The notes below the pieces were generated by a model. The model was not told the origin of the DNA and did no database searches. It worked only from the letters and a program-made list of their open reading frames with translations. From Streptomyces sp. PCS3-D2 (lineage in GTDB: Bacteria; Actinomycetota; Actinomycetes; Streptomycetales; Streptomycetaceae): a stretch of DNA of 64,000 nt. Location: the NCBI RefSeq assembly GCF_000612545.2, contig NZ_CP097800.1, forward strand, positions 5,096,501 to 5,160,500, given 5' to 3'. Both the position numbers and the translations under genes were made by a program. Positions 57,832 to 64,000 of this stretch are shown piece by piece. Position 1 is the stretch's first letter; each line of letters opens with the position of its first letter.

Positions 57832-59754
57832 TCAGTCGACCTCGGCGACCGCCTGGGCGAACTGCGCCGCGTACAGGCGGGCGTAGGCACCGCCGGACGC
57901 CAGCAGCTCCTCGTGCGTGCCCTGCTCGACGATCGATCCGCTCTCCATCACCAGGATCAGGTCGGCGTCGCGGATGGTGGAGAGCCGGTGCGCGATCACG
58001 AAGGACGTACGGCCGTGCGCGAGCCGCGCCATCGCCTTCTGGATCAGTACTTCCGTACGGGTGTCCACCGAGCTCGTCGCCTCGTCGAGGACCAGGATCA
58101 CCGGGTCCGACAGGAACGCCCGGGCGATGGTGATCAGCTGCTTCTCGCCCGCGCTGACCCCCGCACCCTCGTCGTCCAGCACCGTGTCGTAGCCGTCCGG
58201 CAGGGTCCGGATGAACCGGTCCGCGTGCGCCGCCCGCGCCGCCTCCTCGATCTCGGCGCGCGCGACCTGGCGCGAAGCGCCGTACGCGATGTTCTCCGCG
58301 ATGGTGCCGCCGAACAGCCAGGTGTCCTGGAGCACCATGCCGATGCCCGCGCGCAGTTCCTCGCGGGTCATCTTGGCGATGTCCACCCCGTCCAGCGCGA
58401 TCTCGCCGCCGGTGACCTCGTAGAACCGCATCAGCAGATTCACCAGGGTGGTCTTCCCGGCCCCCGTCGGGCCGACGATCGCGACCGTGTGACCCGGCTC
58501 CACCGCCAGCGAGAGGTTCTCGATCAGCGGCCGGTCCGGCTCGTAGCGGAAGGCCACCTTGTCGAAGGTGACCTGTCCGCGCAGCTCCTGCGGGCGTTCC
58601 GGCACGTCGGCGTCGCGCTCCTGCTCCGGGGCGTCCAGCAGCTCGTAGACCCGCTCCGCCGAGGCGACACCGGACTGCACGAGGTTCGCCATCGACGCGA
58701 CCTGCGTGAGCGGCATCGAGAACTGCCGCGAGTACTGGATGAAGGCCTGCACGTCACCGATCGACAGGGTGCCGGAGGCGACCCGCAGCCCGCCGACCAC
58801 CGCGATCAGCACGTAGTTGATGTTCGAGATGAAGAACATCACCGGCTGCATGATGCCGCTGACCAGCTGAGCCTTGAACGAGGCCCGGAACAGTGCGTCG
58901 TTCTGCTCGGCGAAGACCGCCGCGGACTCCTTCTGCCGACCGAAGACCTTGACCAGGTTGTGCCCCGAGTACATCTCCTCGATGTGGGCGTTGAGCGCAC
59001 CGGTCGTCTTCCACTGTTCCACGAACTGCGGCTGCGACTTCTTGCCGATCTTCGCGGCGACGTACACCGAGACCGGTACGGTTCCCACGGCGACCAGCGC
59101 CAGCAGCGGCGAGATCCAGAACATCATCGCGAGCACACCGACGATGGTCAGCAGCGAGTTCAGCAGCTGCCCCATCGTCTGCTGCAGCGTCTGGCCGATG
59201 TTGTCGATGTCGTTGGTGGCCCGGCTCAGCACCTCGCCGCGCTTCTGCTGGTCGAAGTACGACAGCGGCAGCCGCGACAGCTTCGCCTGGAGCTCCTCGC
59301 GCAGCCGGTACAGGGTGCCGTTCATGACGTGGTTCGACAGCCGGGTCGCCACCAGCATCAGCAGCCCGGCCAGGGTGAAGACCACCAGAGCCCAGATCGC
59401 CACGACCCCGACGGCACCGAAGTCGATGCCCCGGCCCGGGGTGAAGTCGGTGCCGGAGAGCATGTCCGCCATGCCGCCGTCGCCCTGGGCGCGCATCCCG
59501 TCCAGCGCCTGCTGCTTGGTCAGGCCGGCCGGCATCTCCCGGCCGACGATCCCCGCGAAGACCAGGTCGGTCGCCTCGCCGAGGATCTTCGGTCCGACGA
59601 CCGCGCAGGCGACGCTGCCGACAACGGCCAGGACCATGCCCCACAGCTTCGCCCGGTCCTGTGCGAGCTGGCCCAGCAGCCGTTTGCCCGATCCCTTGAA
59701 ATCCAGGGACCGCTGGGCCGGCCCCATCATCATCCGTCCTCCGGGCCCGCTCAT
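57832..59754 (-). CDS. ABC exporter half-transporter, subunit with degenerate signature
   Basis: 640 residues from ATG 59752-59754. Six transmembrane helices span about residues 30-330, followed by the NBD: Walker A GPTGAGKT near 428, signature VSAGEKQL near 531 instead of LSGGQ, and canonical Walker B VILVLDEATS near 550, then AHRLSTIRDADLI. The start overlaps the stop of its partner by four bases. With the partner it forms a heterodimeric exporter. Drug or lipid export is likely; substrate unknown. Confidence 0.9.
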   Translation of the reverse strand: MSGPGGRMMMGPAQRSLDFKGSGKRLLGQLAQDRAKLWGMVLAVVGSVACAVVGPKILGEATDLVFAGIVGREMPAGLTKQQALDGMRAQGDGGMADMLSGTDFTPGRGIDFGAVGVVAIWALVVFTLAGLLMLVATRLSNHVMNGTLYRLREELQAKLSRLPLSYFDQQKRGEVLSRATNDIDNIGQTLQQTMGQLLNSLLTIVGVLAMMFWISPLLALVAVGTVPVSVYVAAKIGKKSQPQFVEQWKTTGALNAHIEEMYSGHNLVKVFGRQKESAAVFAEQNDALFRASFKAQLVSGIMQPVMFFISNINYVLIAVVGGLRVASGTLSIGDVQAFIQYSRQFSMPLTQVASMANLVQSGVASAERVYELLDAPEQERDADVPERPQELRGQVTFDKVAFRYEPDRPLIENLSLAVEPGHTVAIVGPTGAGKTTLVNLLMRFYEVTGGEIALDGVDIAKMTREELRAGIGMVLQDTWLFGGTIAENIAYGASRQVARAEIEEAARAAHADRFIRTLPDGYDTVLDDEGAGVSAGEKQLITIARAFLSDPVILVLDEATSSVDTRTEVLIQKAMARLAHGRTSFVIAHRLSTIRDADLILVMESGSIVEQGTHEELLASGGAYARLYAAQFAQAVAEVD

Positions 59755-61484
59755 GCGGCCTCCGCCTCCGTCAGCTGGGAGAGCACGATCTCCCGGTAGG
59801 TCTCGTTGCCGGCCATCAGCTCGTGGTGGCGTCCCTCGCCCACGACCTGCCCCTCGTCCAGGACGATGATCCGGTCGGCGTCGCGGATCGTCGCGACCCG
59901 CTGGGCGACGATGACCACGGTCGCGTCCTCGGTCTCGCGGGCGAGCGCCGCGCGCAGCGCCGCGTCCGTCGCGTAGTCCAGGGCCGAGAAGGAGTCGTCG
60001 AAGAGGTAGATCTCCGGACGCTGTACGAGTGTGCGGGCGATGGCCAGGCGCTGGCGCTGGCCGCCGGAGACGTTGGTGCCGCCCTGGGCGACCGGGGCCT
60101 CGAGGCCGCCCTCCAGCGCCGTGACGAACTCCTTGGCCTGGGCCACTTCCAGGGCCTGCCACAGCTCCTCGTCGCTCGCGTCCGGGCGCCCGTAGCGCAG
60201 GTTGGAGGCGATGGTGCCGGAGAACAGGTAGGGCTTCTGCGGGACCATGCCGACCGTCTTCGCCAGGAGTTCGGGGTCGAGGCGGCGCACGTCCTCGCCG
60301 TCGACCAGCACCTCTCCGCCGGTCGCGTCGAACAGCCGCGGAACCAGGCCGAGCAGGGTGGACTTGCCGCTTCCGGTGGAGCCGATCACCGCCGTGGTCT
60401 CGCCGGGGCGGGCCACCAGGTCCACGCCGCGCAGGACCGGTGCCTCGGCGCCCGGGTAGCGGAAGTCGGCGCCGCGCAGCTCCAGGAGCCCGCTGCGGCC
60501 GAGTGCGCGCACCGGGTCGGCGGGTGGGACGACGCTGGACTCGGTGTCCAGCACCTCCTGGATGCGCTCGGCGCAGACCTCGGCGCGCGGCACCATCATG
60601 AACATGAAGGTGGCCATCATCACGGACATGACGATCTGCATCAGATAGGCGAGGAAGGCCGTCAGCTGGCCGATCTCCATGCCGCCGCTGTCGACGCGCA
60701 TCGCACCGAACCAGATCACGGCGACGCTGGAGATGTTCACGACCACGATCACGGTCGGGAACATCAGGGCCAGCAGCTTGCCCGCGGCCAGGGAGACGCC
60801 GGTGAGGTCGGCGTTGGCCTCGCGGAAGCGGTCCTTCTCGTAGTCGTCGCGGACGAAGGCCCGGATCACCCGGTTGCCGGTGATCTGCTCGCGCAGCACC
60901 CGGTTCACGGTGTCCAGACGCTCCTGCATCCGGCGGAACAGCGGCCGCGTCCGGAAGACGATGGCACCGACCGAGATCCCGAGCACGGGCACCACGGCCA
61001 GCAGGACGCCCGACAGTTTCACGTCCAGCGAGAGCGCCATGGCGATGCCGCCGACGCACATGATCGGCGCCGAGACCATCAGGGTGAAGGTCATCAGGAC
61101 CAGCATCTGGACCTGCTGCACGTCATTGGTCGTACGGGTGATCAGGGACGGGGCGCCGAACTGGCCGAGCTCCCGTGCGGAGAAGCTCTGCACCCGGTCG
61201 AAGACCGAGGCCCGGACGTCGCGGCCGACGGCCGCCGCCGTGCGGGCACCGTAGTAGACGGCTCCGACGTTGCAGACGAGCTGGACGAGCGAGACGCCGA
61301 GCATCAGCGCGCCGAAGCGCAGGATGTAGCCGGTGTCGCCGTTGACGACACCGTTGTCGATGATGTCGGCGTTCAGGGTGGGCAGGTAGAGGCTGGCACT
61401 GGTCTGCAGCAGTTGCAGCAGGACCAGCGCCGCGATGGGTTTCCGGTACGGACCCAGGTGGGTCCGCAGAAGTCGTATGAGCAC
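59751..61484 (-). CDS. ABC exporter half-transporter, subunit with non-canonical Walker B
   Basis: 577 residues from GTG 61482-61484 (GGAG seven bases upstream). Transmembrane part about 1-310; Walker A GSTGSGKST near 366, normal signature VSGGQRQRLAIAR near 470, but Walker B is IYLFDDSFSALD, with Asp in place of the catalytic Glu. It is the first gene of the exporter pair. The missing Glu predicts one weak or non-hydrolysing ATP site in the dimer. Confidence 0.9.
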   Translation of the reverse strand: MLIRLLRTHLGPYRKPIAALVLLQLLQTSASLYLPTLNADIIDNGVVNGDTGYILRFGALMLGVSLVQLVCNVGAVYYGARTAAAVGRDVRASVFDRVQSFSARELGQFGAPSLITRTTNDVQQVQMLVLMTFTLMVSAPIMCVGGIAMALSLDVKLSGVLLAVVPVLGISVGAIVFRTRPLFRRMQERLDTVNRVLREQITGNRVIRAFVRDDYEKDRFREANADLTGVSLAAGKLLALMFPTVIVVVNISSVAVIWFGAMRVDSGGMEIGQLTAFLAYLMQIVMSVMMATFMFMMVPRAEVCAERIQEVLDTESSVVPPADPVRALGRSGLLELRGADFRYPGAEAPVLRGVDLVARPGETTAVIGSTGSGKSTLLGLVPRLFDATGGEVLVDGEDVRRLDPELLAKTVGMVPQKPYLFSGTIASNLRYGRPDASDEELWQALEVAQAKEFVTALEGGLEAPVAQGGTNVSGGQRQRLAIARTLVQRPEIYLFDDSFSALDYATDAALRAALARETEDATVVIVAQRVATIRDADRIIVLDEGQVVGEGRHHELMAGNETYREIVLSQLTEAEAA

Positions 61485-61646
61485 GCGCAGGCTCCGGTCG
61501 GCACAGTCGAGGGGGTTCAACCCATCTTCGGCCAAACGGACCATCGAACCCCACCGGATTTCGCAAAGGCCGGTCAAAAGGACCAGCCGCCCGGCAGGGG
61601 GACCCAGGACTCCCGCGGGAGACCCAGGCCCCCCGCAGGGGTCCGG

Positions 61647-63095
61647 TCAGAACGCCCCGGGGTGGATCTGCTCCCGCGTCGCGATGTACTGCTGGCGCAC
61701 GCCCTGCCACGCCGGGAAGTCCTCGCCCGGCTCGAAGACCTGCGCCGCGGGGGCGGGCCAGACCGGCGGAGTGTGCGGGGCCAGGGTGCCCTGCGCCACA
61801 CCGAGGGCCCAGGCCGCCTGGCGGGCGGCGCCCAGCGCCGCGTAGTCCGCCGGCGCCGGCACGACGACCTGTGTCCCGAACAGTCCGGGCGCCGCGGCCT
61901 GCACGGCGGGCAGCTCGGCGGCCGCGCCGAGCAGGAACACCCGGCGGATCTCGACCCCGCGCGAGCGCAGCACGTCGAGGGCGTCCACCAGGCCGCACAG
62001 CATGCCCTCGAAGGCCGCCCGGGCCAGGTGCTCGGGCTTCATCGAGTCCCGGCGCAGCCCGGTGAGGGTCCCGGCGGAGTGCGGCAGATTCGGCGTCCGC
62101 TCGCCTTCCAGATACGGCAGGAGTACGAGGCCGTGCGCGCCCGGCGTCGACTTCAGCGCGAGCCCGGACAGCCCCTCCAGGTCGGTGCCGAGCAGTTCGG
62201 CGGTGCCGCGCAGGGTCCGTACGGCGTTGGAGGTGTTCACCACGGGCAGGTGCATGCCGGTGGCGTCGGCCAGGGAGGTGATCAGCCCGCCCGGCTCCGA
62301 CAGCGCCTCGCGGTGCACCGCCATCACCGAACCGGACGCGCCCAGCGAGACCACCGCGTCGCCGGGGCCCAGTCCCAGGCCGAGGGCCGCGGCCATGGTC
62401 TCGCCGGTACCGGCCGATATCAGCAGCCCCTCGGGCGTGGTCCCGGCCGCGTCGGCCGGGCCGAGCACCTCGGGCAGCAGGGCCCGGTGTCCGAGCGCCA
62501 GCTCGACCAGGTCGGGCCGCCAGGCCCCGGCGGCCGCCGACCAGTAGCCGGTGCCGGAGGCCCCGCCGCGGTCGGTGGTGCGGCGAGCCGGACGGCCCAG
62601 CAGCTGCCAGACCAGCCAGTCGTGCGCGGACATCAGCACGGCCACCCGGCGGGCCGCCTCGGGCTCGGTGCGGGCCAGCCAGGCGAGCTTGGCGACGGGC
62701 TGCGCGGAGTGCGGGACCGAGCCCACCGCCTCGGCCCAGGCGTGCCGTCCGCCGAGGGCCTCCGTGAGCTCGGCGGCCGCGACCTGACCGCGCTTGTCGT
62801 TCCCGACGAGGGCCGGGCGCACCAGGGCGCCCTGCGGGTCCAGCGGCAGCAGGCCGTGCTGCTGCGCGGAGACGCCGATGGCCTGGACGCCCTCCAGGAT
62901 CCCGCCGCCGGCGGCCTCGCCGAGCGAGAGCAGCCAGGCCTGTGGATCGGTCTCGTGGGGGTTGGCACCGTCCGGTTCGCCCGCCGGCTGCGGATGGGGC
63001 GCGTACCCCTGGCGCAGCACGGCGCCGGTCTCGGTGTCACAGACGACGATGCGTGTGAAGGCGGAAGAGCTGTCCAGCCCGGCGACTATCCCCAT
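61647..63095 (-). CDS. xylB: FGGY-family carbohydrate kinase, xylulokinase-like
   Basis: 482 residues. GIVAGLDSSSAFTRIVVCDTETG is the N-terminal phosphate loop; IGVSAQQHGLLPLD and VGNDKRG (catalytic-base Asp region) follow; the second domain has SLGASGSVMAVHREALSEPGG and LLPYLEGERTPNLPHSAGTLTGL, matching xylulokinase (YLxGERTP). It phosphorylates D-xylulose for the pentose pathway. No xylose isomerase gene is adjacent, so another pentulose is possible. Downstream a 12-bp palindrome (61610-61621) may be its terminator. Confidence 0.88.
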   Translation of the reverse strand: MGIVAGLDSSSAFTRIVVCDTETGAVLRQGYAPHPQPAGEPDGANPHETDPQAWLLSLGEAAGGGILEGVQAIGVSAQQHGLLPLDPQGALVRPALVGNDKRGQVAAAELTEALGGRHAWAEAVGSVPHSAQPVAKLAWLARTEPEAARRVAVLMSAHDWLVWQLLGRPARRTTDRGGASGTGYWSAAAGAWRPDLVELALGHRALLPEVLGPADAAGTTPEGLLISAGTGETMAAALGLGLGPGDAVVSLGASGSVMAVHREALSEPGGLITSLADATGMHLPVVNTSNAVRTLRGTAELLGTDLEGLSGLALKSTPGAHGLVLLPYLEGERTPNLPHSAGTLTGLRRDSMKPEHLARAAFEGMLCGLVDALDVLRSRGVEIRRVFLLGAAAELPAVQAAAPGLFGTQVVVPAPADYAALGAARQAAWALGVAQGTLAPHTPPVWPAPAAQVFEPGEDFPAWQGVRQQYIATREQIHPGAF

Positions 63096-63135
63096 GCGGA
63101 GAATTCTGCCGCACCCGGGGCCGGTCCTGACCGCC

Positions 63136-63174
63136 CCGGAGCCCCTGGAACCACACGGGTTCCAGGGGCTCCGG
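63136..63174 (-). terminator. Terminator of the YtxH-like gene
   Basis: Perfect 17-bp arms (63136-63152 and 63158-63174) with a 5-nt loop, 17 bp beyond the end of the YtxH-like gene and before xylB. Confidence 0.8.
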
Positions 63175-63191
63175 GTACGGCCGGTGGCGCC

Positions 63192-63497
63192 TCAGGTGTT
63201 GCTCGTGCCCCAGTCGTCGTCGGCGGCCTGGCCGCCGGCCCGGCCGCGCAGTCCGCGCACCCGTCCGGCGAGCGAGTCCGGCACGGCGTCGCCGACCTTC
63301 TCACTGACGACCGCGAAGGCCTTCCCGGCATACTCGCGCCCGGTGTGGCCGGCGGTCTCGGCGGCGTTGCGCACCGCCGGGTTCTGCGCGATCTGCCGGG
63401 CGGACTTCTTCAGCTGCTCGTAGCGCTCGCGCCCGGCCCGCGTCCCGAGCACGTACCCGAGGGCCAGTCCGACCACGAACGTGACCTTGTACCGCAT
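63192..63497 (-). CDS. YtxH-like small membrane protein
   Basis: 101 residues from ATG 63495-63497 (AAGGG upstream). One hydrophobic segment right at the N-terminus (RYKVTFVVGLALGYVLGTRAGRERYEQLKK), the YtxH-type Gly-Tyr-x-x-Gly-x-(K/R)-A pattern, then a helical AQNPAVRNAAETAGHTGREYAGKAFAVVSEKVGDA and a basic/Gly C-terminal tail. Such proteins respond to general stress; precise role unknown. Divergent from the tRNA genes. Confidence 0.82.
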   Translation of the reverse strand: MRYKVTFVVGLALGYVLGTRAGRERYEQLKKSARQIAQNPAVRNAAETAGHTGREYAGKAFAVVSEKVGDAVPDSLAGRVRGLRGRAGGQAADDDWGTSNT

Positions 63498-63570
63498 GCC
63501 TGTCACCCTTCGTCGTGTGGTGCCCGGCCTGCTGTCGATACCGATTGGCGGAGCACCCCCCTGCTTGCGC

Positions 63571-63576
63571 TAATCT
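63571..63576 (+). promoter_or_regulatory. -10-like hexamer (TAATCT) of the tRNA-Asn operon
   Basis: TAATCT lies about 66 bp before the first tRNA. TTGGCG (63545-63550) is 20 bp upstream, a loose -35. Confidence 0.5.
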
Positions 63577-63642
63577 ATGTCTCGCAGCGGGCGCCCGCCC
63601 CCCGGCAAGGCCGGAGGTGGGCTGTTCGATGCACCGCAGCAA

Positions 63643-63715
63643 TCCCCTGTAGCTCAATTGGCAGAGCAGCCGGCTGTTAACCGGCAGGTTACTGGTTCGA
63701 GTCCAGTCGGGGGAG
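63643..63715 (+). tRNA. tRNA-Asn (GTT)
   Basis: 73 nt with full cloverleaf: acceptor TCCCCTG with CGGGGGA plus discriminator G, D-arm GCTC/GAGC, anticodon stem GCCGG/CCGGC around CTGTTAA (anticodon GTT at 63676-63678), T-stem ACTGG/CCAGT with TTCGAGT loop. No CCA is encoded. Confidence 0.97.
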
Positions 63716-63720
63716 CGCAG

Positions 63721-63793
63721 TCCCCTGTAGCTCAATTGGCAGAGCATTCGGCTGTTAACCGGAGGGTTGCTGGTTCGAGTCCAGCCGGGGGAG
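63721..63793 (+). tRNA. tRNA-Asn (GTT), second copy
   Basis: 73 nt, five bases after the first copy. It differs at six positions, all compatible with pairing: anticodon stem TTCGG/CCGGA (one T.G pair) and a compensated T-stem GCTGG/CCAGC. Anticodon GTT at 63754-63756. No CCA encoded. Confidence 0.97.
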
Positions 63794-63800
63794 CAGGAAG

Positions 63801-63834
63801 AGAAGAGGGCCCTAAGGGGCCCTCTTCTTTCTTT
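63801..63834 (+). terminator. Intrinsic terminator of the tRNA-Asn operon
   Basis: Perfect 12-bp arms (63801-63812 and 63817-63828) with a TAAG loop and the T-rich tail TTCTTT. A genuine T-tract terminator. Confidence 0.93.
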
Positions 63835-63980
63835 ATCGCCCGTCCAGGGAACCGGGCAGCCCTCGGCGCGGTCTCACTGGGCAGGCGAAGCCGATCATGC
63901 GAGGCATCCGAAGCAGGAGATCGTATGAGCGGCTATGCTGCGGCAGACGGCGCGCACAGATGTACGCGCCACGCCGTGAA

Positions 63981-64000
63981 GGGGCGGTAGCTCAGCCGGT
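63981..64000 (+). tRNA. tRNA, 5' part only (window ends), possibly tRNA-Met
   Basis: GGGGCGGTAGCTCAGCCGGT has the seven-base acceptor strand, TA at positions 8-9 and a D-arm start, as in an elongator-type tRNA. The anticodon is outside the window, so identity is a guess. TATGCT near 63934 could be its -10. Confidence 0.6.

Noticed and set aside
56644-59799. A 1,051-codon frame across hrdA and antisense to the exporter
   Set aside because: It is out of frame with hrdA and antisense to the exporter; no domain.
59823-63680. A 1,285-codon plus-strand open frame opposite the ABC exporter and xylulokinase genes
   Set aside because: It is antisense to genes with full domain structure and has Gly/Ala/Arg/Val-rich composition without motifs; long stop-free antisense frames are expected at this G+C.

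Overview
The window is a stretch of actinobacterial chromosome, almost certainly Streptomyces. It has very high G+C with extreme third-position bias, a HrdA-type sigma factor, a single TTA (bldA-type) codon, Zur- and GlnR-like operator patterns, and the gene order recO-uppS-zur-znuBCA-glyS. The content is mostly core. No insertion sequence, prophage or CRISPR array was seen.

Layout. 1-10.1 kb: a HIT protein, RNase Z, a sugar kinase broken by a stop codon, then phoH-ybeY-CorC/HlyC-MmcQ-cytidine deaminase-like leading to era, with an MFS pump and its divergent GlxA-type regulator inserted before era. 10.1-13.8 kb: five minus-strand genes (M4 protease without signal peptide, emfourin-type inhibitor, GNAT, SMI1/KNR4, His-rich-tailed methyltransferase). 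14-19.2 kb: leuA with a four-leucine leader peptide, a TerB-like protein, and an NCS2 nucleobase permease behind a long hairpin-rich leader. 19.3-31.6 kb: recO, uppS, zur, znuBCA with two candidate Zur boxes, glyS, a membrane protein, an aldo/keto reductase-TetR operon with a perfect operator-like palindrome, a DHA2 pump and dusB. 31.8-37.2 kb: ppdK, a winged-helix regulator carrying the TTA codon, and a Tat-exported PhoX-like protein.

37.8-57.7 kb is rich in nitrogen-assimilation genes: nirB/nirD with an extra FAD reductase, a siroheme-type chelatase (the cofactor of NirB) and the nitrate reductase nasA. Half-sites spaced like GlnR boxes precede both the nir and nas units, so these dispersed genes may be co-controlled. 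Between them lie a ferric-reductase-like flavocytochrome, a TauE-type exporter, a class F sortase with a probable surface protein, dnaG, an FAD reductase, dGTPase and SanA. 57.8-64 kb: hrdA, a heterodimeric ABC exporter, a xylulokinase-like enzyme, a YtxH-like protein, two tandem tRNA-Asn genes and the start of a third tRNA.

Three genes look decayed (sugar kinase, short-chain dehydrogenase remnant, frameshifted small protein). The least explained feature is the roughly 350-nt structured leader before the NCS2 permease. The protease/inhibitor/GNAT/SMI1 operon is the best candidate for an undescribed gene system. All calls come from reading the sequence; no database search was possible.
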